Shown here one piece after another: positions 16,609 through 25,310 of a stretch of DNA of 64,000 nt. Each line of letters opens with the position of its first letter. Position 1 is the stretch's first letter. This DNA comes from Spirochaetes bacterium ADurb.BinA120 (GTDB taxonomy: Bacteria; Spirochaetota; UBA4802; UBA5368): NCBI GenBank assembly GCA_002069125.1, contig MVZN01000005.1, positions 29,491 through 93,490 on the forward strand, written 5' to 3'. The notes under the pieces were generated by a model, which did no database searches, was not told the origin of the DNA, and worked only from the letters and a program-made list of their open reading frames with translations. A program made the position numbers and the translations under genes.

Positions 16609-18447
16609 TCAGGCCTTCATCCGGAAGTCGCCGATGCGCTTTATGAGCCCGTCGCCCTCCATCCTGTTCAGGAGGGGGATGATGAATTTCCTGGAGAGGG
16701 CGGTAACGTCCTTGGCCTCGGGGATGCTTATCTTGTCCCTTCCGTCGAAGAGCGCCATGACCCTTTTCTTCAGTTCGTCGTACACCTCGCGATGGAGGAC
16801 GATATTGCCGTCCAGGCTAACGGCAAACCCCAGCCGGATAAGGTCGCCAAGGTGCCGCTTCTCGGCCTCGTCCGAGGTCTTGTCGAGCTCGGCCCCCTCG
16901 ATGGAACGCGCGCGCAGCCCGTCGAGCGCCGCCCTCTTCTCGTCCGGGAGGGCCTCCACGGTGATGGAGTCCCCTCCAAAAAAGCGGCCGTCCTTTTCAA
17001 TAATGCGGTGCTGACTCATTACGGAGGGCATTAGCACCCTGCAAAGCTCGAGGTCCCGTCCGGTCATGTCGGCTATTTCACGCAGGTTGGGACCGAGCGA
17101 GCCGGTAACGGCCCCGGCAATCGCGGAAATCGTCCCGGCGTGGTAATCGGCGTCGAGCAGGAAGTCCCCGGCCTTCACAACGGCTTTCCGCTCCATGAGA
17201 GTCTGGATGACTTTTTCTATCGCGCGCTCGTTCTCGGGGAACATGGAGACGATCCGGGGCCACGGCACGGACCGCAGCACCGCGACGATATAGCGGATAT
17301 ACTCCTCCCGGGTGTAGCCGGAAAACAGCGAAAGGTGCGCGCGGACCATCCTCCGGCCCCCCGCCGAGCGGTAATCGGGTAAAAGCACCTCTCCGCCCCC
17401 GATTATACGGAAGCCTCCCGGATGCGTCACGATAAAGCGCTGCCCTGGATAGAAGTACCATGGAGAGTCGAAGCGGACGCGCAACACCCTTTCCTCGTCG
17501 TCGCGGTCCTCGTCATCGAGCAGGATGAGCTTCCCTTTTAGCGCGGTGGTCCCGATGAGCATCTCGATCCCCGTGTTGTTCTTAATCGCGCTGTTCTTTA
17601 GCTCGCCCCTGCGCTCGAGGAGCCTTATGCGCACCACCACGTCCGACGAGCGCGTAAAAAAATTCCTGCCTGTTACTATATCGCCCCGGCCGATCTCCTC
17701 GACGCCCACTCCGGACAGGTTTAGGGCGGTCCTCTGGGACGGCACACCCTCCCCGATCTCGGCGTGGTGGCTTTCAATTTTTTTCACCCGTACCTCTCGC
17801 TCGAGCGGAAGCAGGATGACCGGCTCGTCCTCGTTGAACCTCCCGTTTTTAAGCGTCCCCGTAACGATGGTGCCGTATCCCCTGGAGGCGAACACACGGT
17901 CGACGAAGAGATAGGGTTTCTGGGAGTCCGTCGCCTTGTCGAGCCTTCTGAGGTTAGAGAGAATCGCCTCCCTTAGCTCCGGGACGCCCTCTCCGGTCCT
18001 GGCCGAGACGCGCACGATATCGCATCCGGCGTAACGCGTATCCCGCAGGCGCTCCTCGACCTCCGCGGTGACGAAGGAGATCATCTCCTCGTCCGCCGCG
18101 TCGATCTTGTTGAGGGCCACGACGATTCGCTCCACCCCGAGAAGCAAGAGCACGCGGAAATGGTCCTCGGTCTGGCGCATCCAGCCGTCGTCAACGGCCA
18201 CGACCAGTATGGCAAGGTCCACCCCCCAGGCACCCACCACCATATTGCGGATAAAACGCTCGTGGCCCGGGACATCTATTATGCTGACCTTGCCGAACTT
18301 CGGATACTCGATGCTCGTAAAGCCGATATCGATAGTCATCGCGCGCGCCTTCTCCTCGGGGAGCCGGTCGCAGTCGTCGCCCGTAAGCGCACGGATGAGG
18401 CTGGTCTTGCCGTGATCTATGTGCCCCGAGGTCCCAACGATGTACAT
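16609..18447 (-). CDS. selB: selenocysteine-specific elongation factor SelB
   Basis: 612 residues, normal for SelB. The GTPase domain starts GTSGHIDHGKTSLI (G1), then DVPGHERFIRNMV (G3) and ALNKID (G4). EF-Tu-like domains follow to about 340. The last 270 residues form winged-helix repeats that read the SECIS hairpin (REIADMTGRDLELCRVL, then DVTALSRKFIIPLLNRMEGDGLIKR). SelB brings Sec-tRNA to the ribosome at UGA codons beside a SECIS. Its start overlaps the selA stop as ATGA. It is the last gene of the selD-selC-selA-selB cassette. Confidence 0.97.
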   Translation of the reverse strand: MYIVGTSGHIDHGKTSLIRALTGDDCDRLPEEKARAMTIDIGFTSIEYPKFGKVSIIDVPGHERFIRNMVVGAWGVDLAILVVAVDDGWMRQTEDHFRVLLLLGVERIVVALNKIDAADEEMISFVTAEVEERLRDTRYAGCDIVRVSARTGEGVPELREAILSNLRRLDKATDSQKPYLFVDRVFASRGYGTIVTGTLKNGRFNEDEPVILLPLEREVRVKKIESHHAEIGEGVPSQRTALNLSGVGVEEIGRGDIVTGRNFFTRSSDVVVRIRLLERRGELKNSAIKNNTGIEMLIGTTALKGKLILLDDEDRDDEERVLRVRFDSPWYFYPGQRFIVTHPGGFRIIGGGEVLLPDYRSAGGRRMVRAHLSLFSGYTREEYIRYIVAVLRSVPWPRIVSMFPENERAIEKVIQTLMERKAVVKAGDFLLDADYHAGTISAIAGAVTGSLGPNLREIADMTGRDLELCRVLMPSVMSQHRIIEKDGRFFGGDSITVEALPDEKRAALDGLRARSIEGAELDKTSDEAEKRHLGDLIRLGFAVSLDGNIVLHREVYDELKKRVMALFDGRDKISIPEAKDVTALSRKFIIPLLNRMEGDGLIKRIGDFRMKA

Positions 18448-19826
18448 CAGTCGCCTCCGGCCAGCACCCTGTCTATGGACGCCGCGAGGACGGCGATATC
18501 GTCCGGAAAGACCGTCCGAAGATCGAGCGTGTACCGGTCATCGAGAATATATCCCACCACCGGGACCTCCTCGTCGATAAATCGCGAGTAAAGCTCGGCC
18601 GCGCTCATGCCTGGCACGTCTATGCACACGCCGGCGCTCGCTATCTCACGGGTGGGGAGGGACCCGCCGCCGTAGGCGCTGCGTAGCGCGACCCGGTTTA
18701 CGCGGTCTCTCTTTTCGGGGTTTTTCACCGCACGCAGCAGCCTTGCCGCCGCGCGCTCGATTTCGCGCACTTCCCGGCCGATAATCCCCCACAGCGCGAG
18801 CGATCCGGCCACGCCGTTGGCGTATCGGAGCAGGGTCTCTTGAAGTATGAAGTAGGTGATCTTGTCCACGCGGAGCATGCGCATTAGCGGGTTCTTTCTG
18901 AGCGCCGAGACGAGGTCCTTCCTGCCCACGATGATCCCCGCCTGGCATGCGCCGAGCAGCTTGTCGCCGCTGAAACAGACCAGGTCGGCCCCCTGGGAGA
19001 GCTCGAAGGCGACAGTCGGCTCGAAATCGTCTCCTGCGTATCCGTCGCGAAGCAGGTTGCCGCTTCCAAGGTCGCGCACCAGTAGAAGCCCGTCGCGCTT
19101 CAGCGCGGCCAGCTCCCTTAGAGAGGGCGAGGAGGCGAAGCCCTCCAGCGCGAAATTGGATCGGTGCGCCGAGAAGAGCATGGCGGTCCTTTCGCCGATG
19201 GCGCGGCGGTAGTCGTCGAGCTCCGTGATGTTGGTGGTCCCGACCTCAACGAGGCGCGCGCCCGACTGTTCCATGATGTCCGGTATGCGAAACCCTCCGC
19301 CGATCTGAATGAGCTCGCCTCGCGAGACTACGACCTCCCGGCCCGCGCCGAACTCATTCAGAATGAGAAAAACGCTGGACGCGTTGTTGTTTACTATGAG
19401 CGCGTCCTCCGCCCCGGCAAGCCCGCATAAAAGCTCCTCGGCGTAGCCCCCGCGCCTGCCCCGGCGGCGCTCCGGCAGGAAGAGCTCCAGATTGCAATAG
19501 CCCCCGAGTTCCGACGCGAGTTTTTCGAGGATCTCGCGCGCGACAGGGGCGCGGCCCAGATTGGTATGGATGATGACGCCCGTGGCGTTGATGACGCGCT
19601 GAAGTTTTTCACGACGCTTGAGGGCCAGGCGCCGGCCAATGTCCGCCCGTATGTCCTCCCGGGAGGGCGCGCCGCCGTCCCGTATCACCGCGCGGAAGGA
19701 GTCTATCGCCTCGCGTATAACGGACACGGCCGCGGGCCGGCCCAGCTCGGCGACATGCTCCGCCGCCTCCGCGAGAAGGGTTTCCACCTGTGGAATCGAT
19801 CTGTAGAGGTTCCCGGTCTTTTCCAT
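18447..19826 (-). CDS. selA: L-seryl-tRNA(Sec) selenium transferase SelA
   Basis: 459 residues from ATG 19826 (MEKTGNLYRSIPQVETLL). The longer frame to 19955 runs through the tRNA-Sec gene and is not coding. The PLP-binding Lys is in FSGDKLLGACQAG, near residue 288. GVIIHTNLGRAP and VNNNASSVFLIL are typical SelA blocks. The homodecamer turns Ser-tRNA(Sec) into Sec-tRNA(Sec) using selenophosphate from SelD. It lies 15 bases after the tRNA-Sec gene and overlaps selB by ATGA. Confidence 0.97.
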   Translation of the reverse strand: MEKTGNLYRSIPQVETLLAEAAEHVAELGRPAAVSVIREAIDSFRAVIRDGGAPSREDIRADIGRRLALKRREKLQRVINATGVIIHTNLGRAPVAREILEKLASELGGYCNLELFLPERRRGRRGGYAEELLCGLAGAEDALIVNNNASSVFLILNEFGAGREVVVSRGELIQIGGGFRIPDIMEQSGARLVEVGTTNITELDDYRRAIGERTAMLFSAHRSNFALEGFASSPSLRELAALKRDGLLLVRDLGSGNLLRDGYAGDDFEPTVAFELSQGADLVCFSGDKLLGACQAGIIVGRKDLVSALRKNPLMRMLRVDKITYFILQETLLRYANGVAGSLALWGIIGREVREIERAAARLLRAVKNPEKRDRVNRVALRSAYGGGSLPTREIASAGVCIDVPGMSAAELYSRFIDEEVPVVGYILDDRYTLDLRTVFPDDIAVLAASIDRVLAGGD

Positions 19827-19841
19827 GGAGACACAGCCATG

Positions 19842-19931
19842 CGGAAGGGGCAGGAATCGAACCTGCCGCTGCAATAAATTGCAGCCTACGGTTTTGAAGA
19901 CCGCGGGGGCCACCGGACCCCATCCTCTTCC
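19842..19931 (-). tRNA. selC: tRNA-Sec (anticodon TCA)
   Basis: 90 bases. The fold fits tRNA-Sec: a long acceptor stem starting GGAAGAGG and ending CCTTCCG (one A-C mismatch), a 6 bp D stem (GGGGTC with GGCCCC, loop CGGT), the anticodon loop CTTCAAA with UCA, an 8 bp variable arm (GCTGCAAT-TT-ATTGCAGC) and a T arm GCAGG-TTCGATT-CCTGC. The discriminator is G. The sequence after it reads CAT, so CCA is not encoded and must be added. It lies between selD and selA in the same direction and is probably processed from the shared transcript. Confidence 0.95.
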
Positions 19932-20004
19932 GGGTAAAGCGGCGACAAAGGCCATTTCTTTGTAGGCGGGGGCTCCGGCGGTGTCAATGATTTTTATACG
20001 GGGA

Positions 20005-21078
20005 TCAAAGCAGTCGGATTGCGGGTTGCTGTGAGCGCGTGACCGCGCCTATGCGGACGGCCGCCTTCACGCCGCGCCTGTGGAGCTCCTCCACAAGGCC
20101 TTCCGATTCGGCCGCGGGCAGCGCTACGAGGAGCCCTCCGGAGGTCTGGGGATCGAAGGCAATGTCGGCAAGCTCACGCCTGACATTCGGATCGATCGCG
20201 CAGAGGGGGCCTACATGATCGCGGTTACGGTACAGGCCGCCGGGCACAAAGCCCAGCGCCGCGCCCTCCACGGCGCCCGGAAGCAGGGGGAGCCTCGCGG
20301 CCTCGATGCTCACCTCGAGGCCGTCGTCCGCGAGCATCTCCCGCAGATGGCCCATCAGCCCGAAACCGGTGATGTCCGTGCAGGCATGCACCTCGAAGCC
20401 CTCCAGGACCGCCGCGGCATCGCGATTCAGCGTTCTCATGGTTTCGATAAACGGGGCAAGCGCGGCGGAATCGGACTCTCCGGCCTTAAGCGCGGTCCCT
20501 ATTATCCCGGTTCCCAGCGGCTTCGTAAGCACCAGCGCGTCACCATCCTTAAGCCCGCGGTTCTTCAGCACCCTGTCGGGGTGACAGATGCCCGTTACAG
20601 CGACGCCATATTTAAGCTCGTCGTCCTCCACGCTGTGTCCGCCCAGAAGCTGTACGCCCGCCTCTTTCAACACATTCAGACCGCCCTCAAGAATGCGTCC
20701 CAGTACATTTAGGCTGAAAACTCCAGTCGGGAAACATACGATATTCATGGCGGTGATGGGACGTCCCCCCATGGCGTAGACATCGGACAGGCCGTTGGCG
20801 ACGGCGATCTGGCCGAAAACAAAGGGATCGTCCACGATGGGCGTGAAGAAATCCACCGTATTGATAAGCGCGATATCGTCGGTCAGACGGTATACGCCGG
20901 CATCGTCGCTGTTCTCCATGCCCACGATCACCCGATCGTCATAGGGGATGGAAAGGCGCCGCATCACCTGGGCCAGCTCCGCCGGCCCGATCTTGGAGGC
21001 TCAGCCGGCGCCCTTGACCGATTCGGTGAGGCGCCGCGCGTCGAGTTTCCCTGTGCCGCATGAATTTTCCATGCGCAT
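20005..21078 (-). CDS. selD: selenide, water dikinase SelD, itself a selenoprotein
   Basis: About 357 residues if the in-frame UGA at 21001-21003 is read as selenocysteine. The start is ATG 21078 or 21072 (MRMENSCGTG); a stop lies two codons before the first. After VKGAG comes UGA, then ASKIGPAELAQV, matching the SelD catalytic motif GAG(C/U)xxK. Conventional ORF calling would begin at MMRRLSIPYD (20967) and lose the active site. Downstream motifs are ALINTVDFFTPIVDD, NGLSDVYAMGG and DITGFGLMGHL. SelD makes selenophosphate from selenide and ATP. It is the first gene of the sel cassette, so Sec use would feed back on its own synthesis. Confidence 0.95.
20970..21003 (-). promoter_or_regulatory. 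bacterial SECIS-like hairpin after the selD UGA
   Basis: Starting 12 bases after the UGA (21001-21003), GGGCC (20984-20988) pairs with GGCCC (20970-20974) around a nine-base loop GGCGGAGCT. Distance, short stem and G in the first loop positions match the known bacterial SECIS pattern, which SelB binds. The UGA context and SelB in the same operon support it; the pairing was judged by eye. Confidence 0.7.
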
Positions 21079-21132
21079 ATGCTATGGTCCGTACGATCTA
21101 TTGCAAGGATTTTACTGGCAGGGGCCGGCCGA

Positions 21133-22266
21133 TTAATAGGTAAAGTAATCGAACGGCTCGGCGAGATTTTCGATGAGCCGCTGGTCCTGCAGGTTCTTTA
21201 AGAGCCTGCGGAGCCGCTCGTTCTCCGGGTCGCGTTCGAGCATCTGCCTGACAAGCGCCAAACCCTCCCGGTAACGCTTCAGCTCGCGGAGGCACTCCAC
21301 GATTGAAAGCTTTATCTCTGGATAATCGGGATTGAGGGCGTCGGCCTTCCTGTAGAATTCGAGCGCGCCCTCAAACTCGCCATAGGAGTGATGGATGCGG
21401 GCAAGGTCGAGAGCCGCCTCGAAGAAGTCCGGCTTAATCTTAAGCGCCTTCTTCAGGCTGGCCAGCGCCATGCTCCCATTTTCCAGGTTGAAGTAGGACA
21501 TTCCGGTATAGTAATGCGTGGTGTGCGATTCGGCCCGGAACTCCACGGCCTTGGCCATGTACTCGATCGCGCGCTCGTACTGCTGGGTCTGATAGGCCAG
21601 CACTCCGAGCCGGTGGTAGGCCCTTCCGAAGTTGGCCTTGTATTTTATGGCATTTTCAAGATGCACGCGGGCGTTTGCTGTATCGCCGATCTCGAAATAC
21701 AGGCTGCCTATATTGTACTGCAAAAACGGGTTGTACGGGTTTACCTCGAGCGCCTTTCGGAAGTGCGCCAGCGCGAAGTGGTACTTGTTCAGCCTGCAGT
21801 ACAGCGCCCCCAGGCTGTTCCTGGCCCTGGCGTAGTCGGGGGCGATCTCGATGGCCTTTAAAAAGCTCTCCACGGCCCGCCTGTACTCGCCTGCTTCATT
21901 CAGCACAAGGCCCATATAATAATGGTACTCGCGGTCGCCATCGGTCCTGTATTTCCCGGCGATATCGCGCAGCAGCCTGTCCATCTCGGCGGTCCGCCCA
22001 AGAAGATGGGCACGGCGCACCCTGGCCATGTCGATGTCTCGCTGAAATTCCAGCATAAGCTCCCCGTCCGGCCGGCCTCCGTGGGAGGCGTCCTTTTCGG
22101 CCGCCTCCGCGGGGTCCTTTCGCTCCACAGCGGCGGATGGGGCCTGCTTTACCGTATGCGTTTTTCGCGCAAGGGCGGCGCCGCTGGCGGCAAGAAGTAT
22201 GACCACCGCAATAAGCGCGCGCCCGACGGGCAAGGCGGTTCTATTGGTTGGCAAGTCCGATGTCAT
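21133..22266 (-). CDS. membrane-anchored TPR-repeat protein
   Basis: 377 residues. One hydrophobic segment at about 15-33 (VGRALIAVVILLAASGAALA) anchors or exports it. After a charged linker, TPRs fill residues 90-370 (YYMGLVLNEAGEYRRAVESFLKAIE, RNSLGALYCRLNKYHFALAHF, YNIGSLYFEIGDTANARVHLE, YHRLGVLAYQTQQYERAIEYM). It is a protein-binding scaffold in the periplasm or at the membrane; no catalytic motif. It ends upstream of selD on the same strand (54-base gap), so it may be cotranscribed with the sel genes, with no obvious functional link. Confidence 0.8.
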   Translation of the reverse strand: MTSDLPTNRTALPVGRALIAVVILLAASGAALARKTHTVKQAPSAAVERKDPAEAAEKDASHGGRPDGELMLEFQRDIDMARVRRAHLLGRTAEMDRLLRDIAGKYRTDGDREYHYYMGLVLNEAGEYRRAVESFLKAIEIAPDYARARNSLGALYCRLNKYHFALAHFRKALEVNPYNPFLQYNIGSLYFEIGDTANARVHLENAIKYKANFGRAYHRLGVLAYQTQQYERAIEYMAKAVEFRAESHTTHYYTGMSYFNLENGSMALASLKKALKIKPDFFEAALDLARIHHSYGEFEGALEFYRKADALNPDYPEIKLSIVECLRELKRYREGLALVRQMLERDPENERLRRLLKNLQDQRLIENLAEPFDYFTY

Positions 22267-22397
22267 CGGGTCGAACTCCCCCAGAAATAGATTATTAAAC
22301 GAAAGGGAATGGATACCGTACGAGTATCACGGGGCCAAGCCGGTTACAGGACCACCGCGCGCGGGATGCCGGCCCACGCGCGTGATGGTCCAAGAGC

Positions 22398-23579
22398 CTA
22401 CATCTCCACGGTAATGGCCGCCCCCTGGCCCCCGCCGATACACAGCGTCGCGATTCCCTTTTTCGCGCCGTGTTTCCTCATCGCATACAAGAGGGTTGTC
22501 AGGATACGCGCGCCCGAGGCGCCTATCGGATGGCCCAGCGCTATGGCCCCGCCGTTAACGTTCACCTTCGCGGTGTCCCATCCCAACTCCCTGTTTACGA
22601 CTATAGCCTGCGAGGCAAAGGCCTCATTGGCCTCGATCAGATCGAGGTCCGCTGCCTTCCAGCCGGCCTTTTCCAGCGCCTTTCGGCTGGCGGGAATCGG
22701 TCCGGTCCCCATTATCGCCGGCTCGACACCCGCGGACGCATAGGATACGACCCTGGCCAGCGGCTTCAGCCCGAGCGAGTTCGCTTTTCCCAGTGACATG
22801 ACGACAAGGGCCGCCGCCCCGTCGTTGATTCCCGAGGCGTTGCCGGCGGTAACTACGCCGTCCTTTTTAAATGCGGGCTTCAGCCTCGAGAGCGCCTCGA
22901 GGGTTGCGCCAAAACGGGGATGCTCGTCGGTGTCGAATATGGTCACCCCCTTTTTGCCTGAAATTTCCACCGGCACAATCTCGTCCTTGAAGCTTCCGGA
23001 CTTGATGGCGTCTTCCGCCTTGCGCTGGCTTTCGAGGGCGAACGCGTCGAGCTCCTCCCGGGAAAGCTTCCATCTCTCCGCCACGTTCTCGGCGGTTATG
23101 CCCATATGGTACTGGTTAAAGGCGTCCCAAAGTCCGTCCTTTATCATGGTGTCTGTAAGATTCGAATCGCCCATGCGGTAGCCCCAGCGGGCGCCAGGCA
23201 ACGCATACGGCGCCGCGCTCATGTTCTCTATTCCACCGGCCACGATTATGTCCGCGTCACCCGCTTTTATCATCTGCGCTGCAAGGGAAACCGAACGAAG
23301 CCCCGAGGCGCAGACCTTGTTGACCGTCATCGCCGGGACCTCCTGGGGAATGCCCGCATGGATGAGGACCTGGCGCGCCGTGTTCTGGCCCAGCCCGGCC
23401 TGGAGAACGTTTCCGAGAATCACGTTCTCCACCTGTGACACCCCGATGCCGGCGCGCTTTATGGCCTCTTTGACCACTACAACGCCGAGCTGAACCGCCG
23501 GCACGTCCTTAAGCGAACCGGCGAATGTCCCCACAGGGGTGCGCACCGCCGATACGATGACCACTTCTCTCATACTCAC
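22398..23579 (-). CDS. acetyl-CoA acetyltransferase (thiolase)
   Basis: 393 residues, normal for biosynthetic thiolase. The acyl-accepting Cys is in [10 protein letters not shown], near residue 88; the catalytic His is in [14 protein letters not shown]; the C-terminal Cys is in [17 protein letters not shown] is also typical. It condenses two acetyl-CoA to acetoacetyl-CoA, or cleaves it, in fatty acid, ketone body or polyhydroxyalkanoate metabolism. It looks like the biosynthetic AtoB/ThlA/PhaA type; no partner gene (such as hydroxybutyryl-CoA dehydrogenase) is next to it, so the pathway is open. Confidence 0.96.
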   Translation of the reverse strand: MSMREVVIVSAVRTPVGTFAGSLKDVPAVQLGVVVVKEAIKRAGIGVSQVENVILGNVLQAGLGQNTARQVLIHAGIPQEVPAMTVNKVCASGLRSVSLAAQMIKAGDADIIVAGGIENMSAAPYALPGARWGYRMGDSNLTDTMIKDGLWDAFNQYHMGITAENVAERWKLSREELDAFALESQRKAEDAIKSGSFKDEIVPVEISGKKGVTIFDTDEHPRFGATLEALSRLKPAFKKDGVVTAGNASGINDGAAALVVMSLGKANSLGLKPLARVVSYASAGVEPAIMGTGPIPASRKALEKAGWKAADLDLIEANEAFASQAIVVNRELGWDTAKVNVNGGAIALGHPIGASGARILTTLLYAMRKHGAKKGIATLCIGGGQGAAITVEM

Positions 23580-23727
23580 CTCTCAATTGTTGAATGCTGA
23601 ACGGCTGTATTTCGATTGTTTTTCCGCCACGGCGCCGAATCCCCCGCCAGAAAAACCGGAAAGCCGGCGCCGTGATTCAGAATCCCGGTTCGGCCGTGTT
23701 TGTAAAGCATATTTAAAGGCCGCCCGC

Positions 23728-24834
23728 TTAAAGGAGAGGCGGATCGTACCCCGTAGACATCAGGTAAGCCGACAGGGACGAGTCGGACCCGTCGGAGCGC
23801 GCCCAGTCCCCTCCGGCCATGCGCTCCATCGCCGTCACGATGTCCTCGCCCAGATACTCCACCAGGCGCGATGCCCGCTCGAACAGCCCGGCAGGTATGC
23901 GGTCGAGCAGTCTGATGAAATCGCGAAAACTCTCCTCGCCTCCGAGATGGCGCCGCAGGGCATCGCGCCTCAATAGATCGAGCACGCGGGAGAGCGATTC
24001 GAATATCCGCGATTTCATCGATACGCCGTCGAGGTCGTGCCGAAGGAGCTCCCTCAGTGAGGCCAGGAGCGCTCCGCAGTCATCGGGCCCCTCCATACGC
24101 CTCGCCGCAAACTCGATCTCGAGGGCCCGAAACAGCAGCACGCAGCCGGTCGCCGGACCCGCATCGGGAAGGCCCTTTACGTGCCTTATGAGCGAAGCGA
24201 AATCCTGTTCATCGGATTCGCCCAGCATGCTCCAGCCGTTGATACGGCCGTAATCGTTCATGTGAAGGCCGATGAGCGCGAGCACGCGCAGATCGGTATC
24301 GTATTTTCCCCTCGCTATCTCGTACAGAAATCCGACCAGGTCCTCGGATTCGAACGACACCATGGCGTGCAGGATGGGGAAGCGCAGATGGGGCTCCTCG
24401 AAAAACTCCGACATGAGCGTGGCGACGAGGTCGGTCAGGGAATAATGGCTTATGATGAGCGCGTCGTCGGCCGTGATTACGCGGAAATTGAGCTTCTTCC
24501 GGTATGAGTCCAGACCCTCGCACAGGGACAGGAAAATCTTCAGCCTTTTGTATAGATCGTCGAGAATATACTCCTCCACCTTTCCGCCCCTGGCCTCTCC
24601 GTTTTCATCCATCTCGAAGACGATCTGATCCAGAAGCTCGACAAAGGCCGAGGATACGGGGTCGGGGGTTTGGAGTATCTCGCCGTCAGGCCGCGGTCCG
24701 ATAGCGTCGAGAACGCGTGACGCGACCTCTTCCAGCGCCAATCTGGGGGAACCGCCGTCTGTCCTCTCCAGGCATGAAAGGACGATTTCTCCCAGGGTAT
24801 GGAGGCTCATCGTTTCTTTTTTCTTGTTTCCCAT
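23728..24834 (-). CDS. unrecognised helical protein
   Basis: 368 residues from ATG 24834 (MGNKKKETMSLHTLGEIV), chosen because GGAAAGGG precedes it and the codons upstream to 24939 look random. I recognise no family. It is rich in leucine and acidic residues, mostly helical (VATLMSEFFEEPHLRFPILHAMVSFES, LVGFLYEIARGKYDTDLRVLALIGLHM) and perhaps HEAT-like in the middle; no signal peptide or membrane segment. It has no close neighbour on its strand: thiolase starts 149 bases downstream. Coding status rests on its length and plausible composition. Confidence 0.65.
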   Translation of the reverse strand: MGNKKKETMSLHTLGEIVLSCLERTDGGSPRLALEEVASRVLDAIGPRPDGEILQTPDPVSSAFVELLDQIVFEMDENGEARGGKVEEYILDDLYKRLKIFLSLCEGLDSYRKKLNFRVITADDALIISHYSLTDLVATLMSEFFEEPHLRFPILHAMVSFESEDLVGFLYEIARGKYDTDLRVLALIGLHMNDYGRINGWSMLGESDEQDFASLIRHVKGLPDAGPATGCVLLFRALEIEFAARRMEGPDDCGALLASLRELLRHDLDGVSMKSRIFESLSRVLDLLRRDALRRHLGGEESFRDFIRLLDRIPAGLFERASRLVEYLGEDIVTAMERMAGGDWARSDGSDSSLSAYLMSTGYDPPLL

Positions 24835-24950
24835 GCCGTCGCCCTTTCCGCGCTTAATACATAAGCGGATGGCACACTTCCAAGTAATTGGAAAAAACAA
24901 TGCGCGGTATGTCGACAGTTTTTCAGCTCCCGACGCCAATAATAGCAGGA

Positions 24951-24984
24951 GCCCGTCGTTTTTTTAGGTAAAAAAACGACGGGC
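24951..24984. repeat. perfect 15 bp palindrome with A/T core
   Basis: GCCCGTCGTTTTTTT (24951-24965) pairs exactly with AAAAAAACGACGGGC (24970-24984) over the loop AGGT. The GC part is outside and the A/T run inside, the reverse of a bidirectional terminator. It lies in the 332-base gap 24835-25166, between divergent genes. The rest of that gap holds only the candidate promoter at 25065 and no other ORF. Confidence 0.6.
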
Positions 24985-25064
24985 GGGCTTGTCCCGTCGA
25001 GGCATTACAGGTGGGCCGATACAGGGATGAGTGAGCAGGAGGAATTCCCAGGGGCTCAAAACGC

Positions 25065-25094
25065 TTGACACCTTTATCATCTCCTTCCTATGGT
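25065..25094 (+). promoter_or_regulatory. candidate promoter of the 47-residue membrane peptide
   Basis: TTGACA (25065-25070), an 18-base spacer, then TATGGT (25089-25094). The -35 is perfect and the -10 matches four of six. The start codon it would serve is at 25167. Confidence 0.45.
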
Positions 25095-25166
25095 CTCATT
25101 CCTCGCAAAGAGGCCCACATGAGCGGGGCCGCCGCCGGGACCGATCGAAAGGCCAAGGAGATTCAG

Positions 25167-25310
25167 ATGAAAATCATCATTATAGCGGGATTGATTATAT
25201 CGACGGCCGCGATAATCTATTCAGCCGTGTCCAGGAGGGCGCTCGGCAGGGTAGCCACGCTGGAGTCGGGAAGCTGGGAGGAGGTGTGGCGGGAACGGCT
25301 TAAAAAGTGA
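25167..25310 (+). CDS. small single-pass membrane protein
   Basis: 47 residues from ATG 25167, preceded by AAGGAG six bases upstream. A longer form from 25119 is possible (SD-like AAGAGG, MSGAAAGTDRKAKEIQ) but less likely. The N-terminus is one membrane helix (KIIIIAGLIISTAAIIYSAV); the tail is short and charged (ESGSWEEVWRERLKK). No family recognised. Its last 11 bases overlap the end of the convergent CPBP-like gene. The promoter, Shine-Dalgarno and helix together make it likely to be real. Confidence 0.6.
   Translation: MKIIIIAGLIISTAAIIYSAVSRRALGRVATLESGSWEEVWRERLKK

Noticed and set aside
19827..19955. N-terminal extension of selA
   Set aside because: It runs through the tRNA-Sec gene. 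MEKTGNLYRS at 19826 is the proper SelA start.
20005..20967. selD starting at ATG 20967
   Set aside because: It would miss the active-site motif and the N-terminus, which are present in frame upstream of a single UGA.
22270..23727. Short inverted repeats in the gaps around the thiolase (for example CACGGCGCCG at 23628 with CGGCGCCGTG at 23665)
   Set aside because: Loops are long and no T tract follows, so I do not call a terminator.
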